Of a stretch of 64,000 nucleotides of DNA, positions 35,101 to 47,100 are shown piece after piece. Numbering within the stretch: the first letter of the stretch is position 1; every line of letters begins with the position of its first letter. Origin of the DNA: Pleurodeles waltl (taxonomy: Eukaryota; Chordata; Amphibia; Caudata; Salamandridae); the NCBI RefSeq assembly GCF_031143425.1, contig NC_090451.1:664606575-664670574 (forward strand), read 5' to 3'. The notes beneath the pieces were generated by a model. That model saw only the letters and a list, made by a program, of their open reading frames with translations. It had not been told where the DNA came from and did no database searches. The position numbers were made by a program, and so were the translations under genes.

Positions 35101-38100
35101 GATTCCTGTGCTTTCCCAGCATTCCTTGTTCCCTATTCTCTATGGTTCCTCTACTATCCTGTTCTATATATTGTTTCCCTATCTAAGATGGTGTCCTTTT
35201 ACTTCCTGTGGGTCACTTCCTGTTTGTTGGTATATAAGGGCTGTGTTTTTCCTCTTTCCTTGCGCTGCAACACTTTCTGCTCAGTTGGTGTCTTCGCTCC
35301 TGATTTCCTTGCCTTTTGGTTTTGGACTCAGCATTCTGTATTTTCTGATTTTTGCTCCTTTTGGATTCCTGTTTGTTGTTCTTGTTTTTCTCCAGGACTT
35401 TTCCTGTTTGGAGGTTTTTCCCCTTGGAAGGGGTTTTTCCCTCTGGCGCTACTTTCTGAAGGGCACGGTCTGTTCTTGGTGTCTCCATTGCCTACAGCAC
35501 CGTGGCTACCAGAAAGAGTCGCCCCTTTTTGGGCCAAAGCCGAACATTGAAGATTCACGCCACCAGATCTGCAAATTCCAGGCGCAAGCAGCACGTGAGT
35601 CGTGACAGATTGCAGCGCCTAACCATTCCGACGTCCTCAAACACCATGGATAATACAGTGGCGGCTGCTGCAGATCCGGAGCAATCTCTGTTAACCACGA
35701 TTCAGCAACAAGCCCAGGAGTTGCAACAACTACGTAATGAAAATGCTGCGTTACGACAGGCTTTGGCCCTCCGCACCAGTGATGTTCCGACAATCTCCGC
35801 TTCTACCCCTTGTTTCTCTGGTGAACCAACCAAGCTTCGCGAGTTCTTGGATGCTTTAACGGTGTATTTCGCCTTCCGACCTACTCAATTCTCCCACGAC
35901 AGGACCAAGGTGGGTTATCTTATCAGTGCCTTATCCGGCCCAGCCTTGGCCTGGGCAACCCCGATGGTGTCCTCTGACGACCCTGTATTGTCAGACTATT
36001 CCGCCATTGTGAGTCGCTTCAAACAAATGTTTAGCCGTCCTGGATTGGAAGCCTCCGCTGAAGAAGCCTTGTGCGACATCCAACAAGGCTCCCAAGACGT
36101 CCTGCAATATATAACCCGTTTTCGTCAGCTGGCGGCAGAGACCACTTGGGTGGAACGTACTCTGGTAACATTATTTCGTAGAGGACTCAAAGAAGAAATA
36201 AAGGATGAACTAGTGCATTCTACCAGAGCGGAAGATCTTCGTGGCCTGATGGATCAAGCACTGTCCATCGAATATCGTCTTCGGGAACGGAGATCGGAAA
36301 AGAAAAGGAGTAGAGGGTTTACCCAACCAAGTAGCTCCCGTGCATACCTGCAGCGTTCCGAGGAACCTCGCACTCCTGCTAGAGACATCGAAGGGGAACC
36401 CATGCAGGTGGATACTACCCGAGGTCCGCTCTCTGCTAGTGAACGAGAAGACAGACGCAAGAGAGGGTTGTGCCTGTATTGTGGTTCTGCTGGTCACATA
36501 CTCCGTACCTGTCCAGTACGTCCGTCCAGACCTTCGGGAAACGCCACCTCCCGTCCTCTGTAAGAAGGGAGAGGACGGGATCTACAGCTATACCTTCCAT
36601 CAGCTCCTTTAATGACAATACAACTGCCTTGTTCATCTTTCCTGTCCTGTTACAACTTCCTGACGGTCGTCAAGAAAAGACTATGGCATTACTAGACTGT
36701 GGTGCTAGTGGTATATACATGGACAAGACATGGGCTGCTGCTAACCTAGTTCCTACTCAAGCAAAAGAAGTACCCGAACAGGTACACACTGTGGATGGAT
36801 CTTTGATATCCTCTGGTCCTGTAGACACCACTACCCTGATGTTAAGTCTACAGGTGGGAAACCATCAAGAACACATCTCCTTCGATCTTATTACGTCCCC
36901 TAACCATACCATCATTCTTGGAATTCCGTGGCTCATTAGACATAACCCATATATAAATTGGGTTACCCGGACAGTCTCTTTGTCTTCGCAATTTTGTCAC
37001 GAGAACTGTTTTACTTCCGACAAGTATTGGTCTCCGAAAAGATCCTTAGCTACTGAAGGTGCCACTGGTATGTCCATTAATACGGTCCAAGGGGTCCCAG
37101 ACCACTATTTGGAGTTTCAGGATATTTTCCAAAAACCGTCAAAACCTGTGCTACCTCCACATCGAGAATATGATTGTGCAATTCCATTAGAACCCGGCAC
37201 AATTGTTCCTTTTGGGAGGATGTACTCCCTCACGGAACCCGAAAGGGAAGTTCTAAAGGAGTATCTGGACGAAAATATACAGAGTGGTCTTATTGTTCCA
37301 TCGTCGTCTCCGGCTGGGGCCCCTCTCTTTTTTGTGCCCAAGAAGACTAAGGATCTTCGTCCGTGCCTGGATTTTCGAGGTCTGAATAAAATCACCATTA
37401 AAGATCGTTATCCTTTGCCTCTCATCAGGGACATACTGGAAGCAATCAGAGGGGCCCAACGTTTTACTAAATTGGATTTACGAGGAGCCTACCACCTTTT
37501 ACGCATAAGAGAAGGCGACGAATGGAAGACAGCATTCAGGACCCCATTTGGCCATTTTGAATATAGGGTTATGCCGTTTGGTCTTACTAACGCCCCGGCA
37601 ATCTTCCAGAGATTTATGGACTCAGTGTTTTCAGACCTACTTAATCAGACAGTCGTGATCTACCTAGATGACATTCTTATTTATTCTAGAAATCCTGAAC
37701 TCCATACTTCCCATGTGAAACAAGTTCTTCAAAGACTTCGTGATCATCAACTATTTTGCAAACCAGAGAAATGTGAGTTCGACATAACGGAAGTCAAATA
37801 TCTGGGCTATCATTTAAGTCCCACCGGCATAGCTATGGACCAAGAAAAGGTACAAGCTATCCTAGAGTGGCCTTCTCCTTCTACCATAAAAGAAACACAA
37901 TGTTTCCTAGGTTTAGCAAACTTCTATCGACAATTCATTCTAGACTTTGCCAGTCAGACTAGCCACATAACTCACACCTTAAAGAAGGACAATTTAAAGA
38001 AGGGATTTGTCTGGACTGAGGCTGCTGAAGCAGCCTTTCAAAGCTTAAAGAGAGCCTTCACCCAAGCCCCCATCTTAAGACATCCAGATACCACCAAGCA

Positions 38101-41100
38101 ATTTATAGTAGTAACTGATGCTTCTGAGAGAGCCATCGGAGCTGTCTTACTCCAACGACAAGAGGATGATGGCCTTGAACATCCTGTTTTCTATTTGTCT
38201 CATATCCTTTCCACAGCTGAACAACATTATTCCGTACTTGAAAGGGAATTATTGGCTCTGAAAACAGCCTGCCTTGAGTGGAGGCAGTTTCTGATGGGTT
38301 CCAAGGAACCATTTGAGGTGAGGACAGACCACCGTAATTTACAATGTTTAAGAAATTTTGTATGCCAGAATAGTCGTCAGGCCCGCTGGGCCTTTTTCTT
38401 CAGTCAGTACGATTTTTATATTACATATATTCCAGGATCCCAAAACATTCTGGCTGATGCTCTGTCTCGCCGATATCCAGAGTGTTCTCCTTCCTCATCC
38501 CAGTATCTTCTAGAACCCAGTAAGATCATTGGAGTGGCTCAGTCTTTCCTGGAAGAAGTACAACAAGAATACGCCAACCAATCGGACCATGACATGGAAG
38601 AACTAAGACCATTATTGTACAAGAAACAAGGATATTTTTATTACCAAGACCTGATATTCCTCCCTACAAACAAGGTGCAAAAGAAAGCATTACAAATGTG
38701 CCATGATTCCCCTGTAGCTGGTCACAGAGGCATCAAAGCCACACAAGAATTACTTTCACGATTTTTTTGGTGGCCTACCTGGAAACTGGATGTGGAAAGA
38801 TACGTTCAGGCCTGTCCCATATGTGCCCAAGTCAAAATACCTCACACCAGACCGGCAGGATTACTACAACCTTTGCCTGTTCCATCGGCCCCATGGCATA
38901 CTATCTCTACTGATTTTATGTGTTCGCTCCCACCATCAGCAGGAAACCGGGTTATCATGGTCACAGTGGATTCTTTCACAAAGATGGCTCATTTCACTGG
39001 CCTAAAAAAGCTGCCTACTTCCCAAGAACTAGGTCAAATATTCATAGATCATGTCTTCCGTCTCCATGGACTTCCACATACCATAATCTCTGATAGAGGA
39101 CCTCAGTACATCTCCCGATTTTGGAAGCATTTTTGTAAAATACTGAATATGAATAGAGCCCTGTCTTCAGGGTTCCATCCTCAGACCAACGGACAGACTG
39201 AGCGTCTGAACCAAGGACTAGAGCAATATCTTCGATGCTTTTGCAATTCTACCCAAAGTAACTGGAGCACTTACCTCTCTTTAGCTGAATTTTCCTACAA
39301 TAACTCAGTCCATAGTGCCTCCAAGGTCACTCCCTTTTTCTGTTCCTATGGTTTTCATCCTACCTCTTTCCCTACTTCTCCACAATCCAACTCTCCTCTA
39401 CCTGCTATTAACTATTTCTCCAAACGCCTTCTCCAACTCCATAAACTAATTCGATCTAATTTGTTACATACCAAGAGGTATATGAAGAAGGCTGCAGACA
39501 AGAGACGTACAACCAATCCAAATTATCATCTGCAAGATAAAGTCTGGCTCTCCTCCAAATTCTTGCCCTCACGTCTCTCTCAAAACAAGTTCACACCTCG
39601 TTACTATGGGCCTTTCCGTATTCTCCAGTTGGTCAATCCTGTCACTGTCCGTCTTCACTTACCCCATACATGGAAGATCCATCCGGTTTTTCATGTTTCT
39701 CAGCTTAAACCTTATGTGCCTGATCCTTACTCACGTCAGTTTCCTTGTCCACCTCCTGTCCTTGTGAATGATGCTCCTGAATATGAAGTGCAGGAAATCT
39801 GTGACTCTCGTCTTTTTCATAAACGACTTCAGTATCTGATTCATTGGAAGGGTTATCCTCTCAGTGAATGTTCATGGGAAGATGCCTCTTCCGTTCACGC
39901 TCCTCTCCTGACTCAACGCTTTCACTGTTTATTCCCTCTTAAACCTGGGCCTTCGGGAGGGGGACCTACTGTCGCGCCGCGCGGTGCGGCGCGAGCCGAA
40001 AGCTCGACTTCGACCGGGCGTTCGGCTCGGGCCGCGCACCGCGTTATTAAGACGCGGCGCGCCCCCAGCCTCTCCTGCGCGTTTCGAGGCCCCAGATTTG
40101 CTTGGGGCCTCGTTCTTCCTTCTGCCTTTCACTGTCCCAGGGGTCTCTGAACCCTCTTACCTGTTTTTCTTCGTTTCTTTGTCCTTTCTTCTGTTTGCAG
40201 TCTGTTGTGTGCCTTTCTTTATGTCTTTTCCTCCTTCCCAGATTCCTGTGCTTTCCCAGCATTCCTTGTTCCCTATTCTCTATGGTTCCTCTACTATCCT
40301 GTTCTATATATTGTTTCCCTATCTAAGATGGTGTCCTTTTACTTCCTGTGGGTCACTTCCTGTTTGTTGGTATATAAGGGCTGTGTTTTTCCTCTTTCCT
40401 TGCGCTGCAACACTTTCTGCTCAGTTGGTGTCTTCGCTCCTGATTTCCTTGCCTTTTGGTTTTGGACTCAGCATTCTGTATTTTCTGATTTTTGCTCCTT
40501 TTGGATTCCTGTTTGTTGTTCTTGTTTTTCTCCAGGACTTTTCCTGTTTGGAGGTTTTTCCCCTTGGAAGGGGTTTTTCCCTCTGGCGCTACTTTCTGAA
40601 GGGCACGGTCTGTTCTTGGTGTCTCCATTGCCTACAGCACCGTGGCTACCAGAAAGAGTCGCCCCTTTTTGGGCCAAAGCCGAACATTGAAGATTCACGC
40701 CACCAGATCTGCAAATTCCAGGCGCAAGCAGCACGTGAGTCGTGACAGAAACTGGTTTCCCCTGGCCAATACCTGACTGGAAAAACCTATACAGTCACCA
40801 ATGCTGACAATCAGACTAAAGCACATCCCATGGCAATGGTAACTTTAGAATGGGGAGGGGTCAATGGCCTGAAACAGGTGGTGGTCTCCTCAAACATCCC
40901 ATGCAGCCATGCTGGGTATCCCTGAACTGGTGTGTGTAAAAACAAGAGCACAATGCAAGGCACAGGGTGAAAAAGTAGAGCTGGAGTCTGGAAGAAAGGC
41001 CCAGCCTACCAAGAGAAAAGGAAAGTCAGTTGGGAGACCAACTGCAACACAGTCAGAAAAAGAGAACCTCTCTTCTCAGGAAGAAGTTCTGCCCTCTGAG

Positions 41101-44100
41101 GGAACTGAGCCTTTGGAGCTTGAACCTTATCAGGTTGAGCTCTTAGGCCCAGGGGGACCCTCAAGGGAGGAGCTGTGTAAGGGACAAGAAACCTGTCCCT
41201 CTCTTGAAGGCCTTAGGCAGCAAGCTGCTGAAGAATCCAAGGGCAAGAAAAATGGAACACATAGGGTCTATTGGGAAGATGGACTCCTGTACACTGAGGC
41301 CAGAGACCCCAAACCTGGTGCCACTAGGAGAGTGGTAGTGCCTCAGTCGTTCAGGGAGTTTATTCTGACCTTAGCCCATGATATTCCCCTTGCTGGGCAT
41401 TTGGGACAAACCAAGACGTGGGAGAGGTTAGTCAACCACTTCTACTGGCCCAATATGTCCCACAAGGTTAAGGAGTTTTGCCTCTCCTGCCCCACCTGTC
41501 AATCCAGTGGTAAGACAGGTGGGCACCCAAAGGCCCCCCTCATTCCACTTCCAGTGGTGGGGGTCCCCTTTGAAAGAGTGGGTGTGGACATAGTTGGTCC
41601 ACTGGAACCTCCCACAGCCTCAGGAAATATGTACATCCTAGTAGTAGTGGATCATGCTACTAGGTATCCTGAAGCTATTCCCCTTAGGTCGACTACTGCC
41701 CCTGCAGTAGCCAAGGCCCTCATTGGTATCTTTACCAGAGTGGGTTTCCCTAAGGAGGTGGTGTCTGACAGAGGTACCAACTTCATGTCAGCATACCTAA
41801 AACACATGTGGAATGAGTGTGGAGTGACTTACAAATTCACTACACCATACCATCCACAAACTAATGGCTTAGTTGAGAGATTCAACAAGACATTAAAAGG
41901 CATGATCATGGGGCTCCCAGAAAAACTCAAAAGGAGATGGGATGTCCTCTTGCCATGTCTGCTTTTTGCTTACAGAGAGGTGCCACAGAAGGGAGTAGGA
42001 TTCTCACCCTTTGAACTTCTGTTTGGTCACCCTGTAAGGGGACCACTTGCTCTTGTTAAAGAAGGCTGGGAGAGACCTCTTCATGAGCCTAAACAAGACA
42101 TAGTGGACTATGTACTTGACCTTCGCTCTAGAATGGCAGAGTACATGGAAAAGGCAACCAAAAACCTTGAGGCCAGCCAACAGCTCCAGAAGTTTTGGTA
42201 TGACCAAAAGGCTGCAATGGTTGAGTTCCAACCAGGGCAGAAAGTCTGGGTTCTGGAGCCTGTGGCTCCCAGGGCACTCCAGGACAAATGGAGTGGCCCT
42301 TACCCAGTGCTAGAAAGGAAGAGTCAGGTCACCTACCTGGTGGACCTGGGCACAAGCAGGAGCCCCAAGAGGGTGATCCATGTGAACCGCCTTAAGCTCT
42401 TCCATGACAGGGCTGATGTAAATCTGTTGATGGTAACAGATGAGGATCAGGAGGCAGAGAGTGAACCTCTCCCTGATCTTCTGTCATCAGACCCAAAAGA
42501 TGGCTCAGTAGATGGAGTGATCTACTCAGACACCCTCTCTGGCCAACAGCAAGCTGATTGTAGGAGAGTCCTACAACAGTTTCCTGAACTCTTCTCCCTA
42601 ACCCCTGGTCAGACACACCTGTGTACCCATGATGTGGACACAGGAGACAGCATGCCTGTCAAAAACAACATTTTTAGACAGTCTGACCATGTTAAGGAAA
42701 GCATCAAGGTGGAAGTCCACAAGATGCTGGAATTGGGAGTAATTGAGCGCTCTGACAGCCCCTGGGCTAGCCCAGTGGTCTTAGTCCCCAAACCTCACAC
42801 CAAAGATGGAAAGAAAGAGATGAGGTTTTGTGTGGACTACAGAGGGCTCAACTCTGTCACCAAGACAGATGCTCATCCAATTCCTAGAGCTGATGAGCTC
42901 ATAGACAAATTAGGTGCTGCCAAATTCTTAAGTACCTTTGACTTGACAGCAGGGTACTGGCAAATAAAAATGGCACCTGGAGCAAAAGAGAAAACAGCAT
43001 TCTCCACACCTGATGGGCATTATCAGTTTACTGTTATGCCCTTTGGTTTAAAGAATGCCCCTGCCACCTTCCAAAGGTTGGTGAATCAAGTCCTTGCTGG
43101 TTTGGAGTCCTTTAGCACAGCTTATCTTGGTGATATTGCTGTCTTTAGCTCCACCTGGCAGGATCACCTGGTCCACCTGAAGAAGGTTTTGAAGGCTCTG
43201 CAATCTGCAGGCCTCTCTATCAAGGCATCCAAATGCCAGATAGGGCAGGGAACTGTGGTTTACTTGGGCCACCTTGTAGGTGGAGGCCAAGTTCAGCCAC
43301 TCCAACCCAAGATCCAGACTATTCGGGACTGGGTAGCTCCAAAAACCCAGACTCAAGTCAGGGCATTCCTTGGCTTGACTGGGTAGTACAGGAGGTTTGT
43401 GAAGGGATATGGATCCATTGTGACAGCCCTCACTGAACTCACCTCCAAGAAAATGCCCAAGAAAGTGAACTGGACTGTGGAATGCCAACAGGCCTTTGAC
43501 ACCCTGAAACAAGCAATGTGCTCAGCACCAGTTCTAAAAGCTCCAGATTATTCTAAGCAGTTCATTGTGCAGACAGATGCCTCTGAACATGGGATAGGGG
43601 CAGTTTTGTCCCAAACAAATGATGATGGCCTTGACCAGCCTGTTGCTTTCATTAGCAGGAGGTTACTCCCCAGGGAGCAGCGTTGGAGTGCCATTGAGAG
43701 GGAGGCCTTTGCTGTGGTTTGGTCCCTGAAGAAGCTGAGACCATACCTCTTTGGGACTCACTTCCTAGTTCAAACTGACCACAGACCTCTCAAATGGCTG
43801 ATGCAAATGAAAGGTGAAAATCCAAAACTGTTGAGGTGGTCCATCTCCCTACAGGGAATGGACTTTATAGTGGAACACAGACCTGGGACTGCCCATGCCA
43901 ATGCAGATGGCCTTTCCAGGTTCTTCCACTTAGAAAATGAAGACTCTCTTGGGAAAGGTTAGTCTCATCCTCTTTCGTTTGGGGGGGGGGGGTTGTGTAA
44001 GGAAATGCCTCCTTGGCATGGTTGCCCCCTGACTTTTTGCCTTTGCTGATGCTATGTTTACAATTGAAAGTGTGCTGAGGCCTGCTAACCAGGCCCCAGC

Positions 44101-47100
44101 ACCAGTGTTCTTTCCCTAACCTGTACTTTTGTATCCACAATTGGCAGACCCTGGCATCCAGATAAGTCCCTTGTAACTGGTACTTCTAGTACCAAGGGCC
44201 CTGATGCCAAGGAAGGTCTCTAAGGGCTGCAGCATGTCTTATGCCACCCTGGAGACCTCTCACTCAGCACAGACACCCTGCTTACCAGCTTGTGTGTGCT
44301 AGTGAGAACAAAACGAGTAAGTCGACATGGCACTCCCCTCAGGGTGCCATGCCAGCCTCTCACTGCCTATGCAAGTATAGGTCAGTCACCCCTCTAGCAG
44401 GCCTTACAGCCCTAAGGCAGGGTGCACTATACCATAGGTGAGGGTACCAGTGCATGAGCATGGTACCCCTACAGTGTCTAAACAAAACCTTAGACATTGT
44501 AAGTGCAGGGTAGCCATAAGAGTATATGGTCTGGGAGTTTGTCAAACACGAACTCCACAGCACCATAATGGCTACACTGAAAACTGGGAAGTTTGGTATC
44601 AAACTTCTCAGCACAATAAATGCACACTGATGCCAGTGTACATTTTATTGCAAAATACACCCCAGAGGGCACCTTAGAGGTGCCCCCTGAAACTTAACCG
44701 ACTATCTGTGTAGGCTGACTAGTTCCAGCAGCCTGCCACACTAGAGACATGTTGCTGGCCCCATGGGGAGAGTGCCTTTGTCACTCTGAGGCCAGTAACA
44801 AAGCCTGCACTGGGTGGAGATGCTAACACCTCCCCCAGGCAGGAGCTGTAACACCTGGCGGTGAGCCTCAAAGGCTCACCCCTTTGTCACAGCACCGCAG
44901 GACACTCCAGCTAGTGGAGTTGCCCGCCCCCTCCGGCCCCCACTTTTGGCGGCAAGGCCGGAGAAAATAATGAGAATAACAAGGAGGAGTCACTGGCCAG
45001 TCAGGACAGCCCCTAAGGTGTCCTGAGCTGAGGTGACTCTAACTTTTAGAAATCCTCCATCTTGCAGATGGAGGATTCCCCCAATAGGGTTAGGATTGTG
45101 ACCCCCTCCCCTTGGGAGGAGGCACAAAGAGGGTGTACCCACCCTCAGGGCTAGTAGCCATTGGCTACTAACCCCCCAGACCTAAACACGCCCTTAAATT
45201 TAGTATTTAAGGGCTACCCTGAACCCTAGAAAATTAGATTTCCTGAACCTACAAAGAAGAAGGACTGCCTAGCTAAAAAACCCTGCAGAGGAAGAACAGA
45301 AGACACCAACTGCCTTGGCTCCAGAAACTCACCGGCCTGTCTCCTGCCTTCCAAAGAATCCTGCTCCAGCGACGCCTTCCAAAGGGACCAGCGACCTCTG
45401 AATCCTCTGAGGACTGCCCTGCTTCGACGACGACAAGAAACTCCTGAGGACAGCGGACCTGCTCCAAAAAGACTGCAACTTTATCCAAAGGAGCAGCTTT
45501 AAAGAACCCTGCAATCTCCCCGCAAGAAGCGTGAGATTTGCAACACTGCACCCGGCGACCCCGACTCGACTGGTGGAGAACCAACACTTCAGGGAGGACC
45601 CTCCGGTGACTCTACGACTGTGAGTACCAAAAGTTGTCCCCCCTGAGCCCCCACAGCGACGCCTGCAGAGGGAATCCCGAGGCTTCCCCTGACCGCGACT
45701 CTCTGAAACCTAAGTCCCGACGCCTGGAAAAGACCCTGCACCCGCAGCCCCCAGGACCTGAAGGACCGGACTTTCAGTGCAGGAGTGACCCCCAGGAGTC
45801 CCTCTCCCTTGCCCAGGTGGTGGCTACCCCGAGGAGCCCCCCTTGCCTGCCTGCACCGCTGAAGAGACCCCTTGGTCTCTCATAGACTAACATTGAAAAC
45901 CCGACGCTTGTTTCTACACTGCACCCGGCCGCCCCCGCGCTGCTGAGGGTGAAATTTCTGTGTGGGCTTGTGTCCCCCCCGGTGCCCTACAAAACCCCCC
46001 TGGTCTGCCCTCCGAAGACGCGGGTACTTACCTGCAAGCAGACCGGAACCGGGGCACCCCCTTCTCTCCATTGAAGCCTATGCGTTTTGGGCACCACTTT
46101 GAACTCTGCACCTGACCGGCCCTGAGCTGCTGGTGTGGTAACTTTGGGGTTGCTCTGAACCCCCAACGGTGGGCTACCTTGGACCAAGAACTGAACCCTG
46201 TAAGTGTCTTACTTACCTGGTAAAACTAACAAAAACTTACCTCCCCCAGGAACTGTGAAAATTGCACTGTGTCCACTTTTAAAGTAGCTATTTGTGAATA
46301 ACTTGAAAAGTATACATGCAATTGAAATGATTCAAAGTTCCTAATGTACTTACCTGCACTACCTTTCAAACAAGATATTACATGTTAAATTTGAACCTGT
46401 GGTTCTTAAAATAAACTAAGAAAAGATATTTTTCTATAACAAAACCTATTGGCTGGATTTGTCTCTGAGTGTGTGTACCTCATTTATTGTCTATGTGTAT
46501 GTACAACAAATGCTTAACACTACTCCTTGGATAAGCCTACTGCTCGACCACACTACCACAAAATAGAGCATTAGTATTATCTCTTTTTACCACTAGTTTA
46601 CCTCTAAGGGGAACCCTTGGACTCTGTGCATGCTATTCCTTACTTTGAAATAGCACATACAGAGCCAACTTCCTACAAATGGTTTATTTAAAAAATGTTG
46701 GGCAGCCCAGAAACAAGATGTACTACCAAAGACACACTTCTCTCACTATGATTGTCTATTTCATGAAGTCCCTTACGGTTTGTCTTCAGTCTTTTCAGGT
46801 CTATATAGTTTCAAAGCAAGCTTGAGCAGCTAAGAGGCTACTAACTCTCTCTAGGTGAATTGGGTAACAAAATAATTAGCAGCATTTACATATCTTTAGC
46901 ATTTTCTTCTTCTTTGCAGCATGAGTCCAGACACGCACTGCCAGGTATTGCCAGGGCATGGATTACCAATGCTGCGGCCTCACTCCGGACCGAAGCCTCA
47001 GTTGAGATGCCACGGGCCATCTTCAGAACCAGCGAGGGTGACCCGGTGAGTTTCCGGAATATCGTGATTCTAGTACAACATCAGACTCCTTTAGACTGTC

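Larger units (their letters stand above)
34830..35607 (+). repeat. 5' LTR of inner sushi-like element (778 bp)
   Basis: Begins TGTCGCGCC and ends CGTGACA. The first 95 bp are extremely CpG-rich and self-complementary. Then come pyrimidine-rich sequence, a TATA box at 35231-35237 and a predicted R start near 35262. Compared with 39970-40747 I see no difference. Long open frames across it (for example the 253-residue frame repeated in both copies) have low-complexity hydrophobic content and are not coding. Confidence 0.93.
34830..40747 (+). mobile_element. Inner element: intact sushi-like chromovirus (Tf1/sushi group)
   Basis: This is a 5918-bp element with 778-bp LTRs, which appear identical on reading, and a perfect 5-bp target duplication. 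Gag and Pol are open. Pol has the Ty3 order PR-RT-RNaseH-IN followed by a chromodomain, defining a chromovirus. A -1 frameshift signal of the same type as in the sushi-derived mammalian gene PEG10 joins gag and pol. It sits in the protease of the outer element, same orientation. All parts needed for transposition seem present, so it may be a recently active copy; activity itself is not shown by sequence. Confidence 0.93.
30371..46677 (+). mobile_element. Outer element: Gmr1-like Ty3-type LTR retrotransposon, nested host
   Basis: The element spans 16.3 kb including the inner insertion; without it, about 10.4 kb. LTRs of 2689 and 2682 bp begin TGTAAGG and end TTCCTACA. The order is LTR, primer site, gag, protease, [inner element], integrase, RT, RNase H, G-run polypurine tract, LTR. 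Integrase before RT is the Ty1/copia order but the domain sequences are Ty3-like, which defines the Gmr1 group. Lesions: a frameshift in gag, a TAG in pol, a changed RT active-site residue and the insertion itself. By direct comparison I count five substitutions and two indels between the LTRs, so insertion was recent. Confidence 0.92.

Noticed and set aside
33692..35605. A 637-residue open frame read as one protein
   Set aside because: It joins outer Gag and protease to the 5' LTR of the inner element across the insertion junction at 34830; the C-terminal third is LTR sequence.
39984..40745. A 253-residue hydrophobic open frame, present in both inner LTRs
   Set aside because: It lies wholly inside the LTR, is pyrimidine-driven low complexity and has no family motif.
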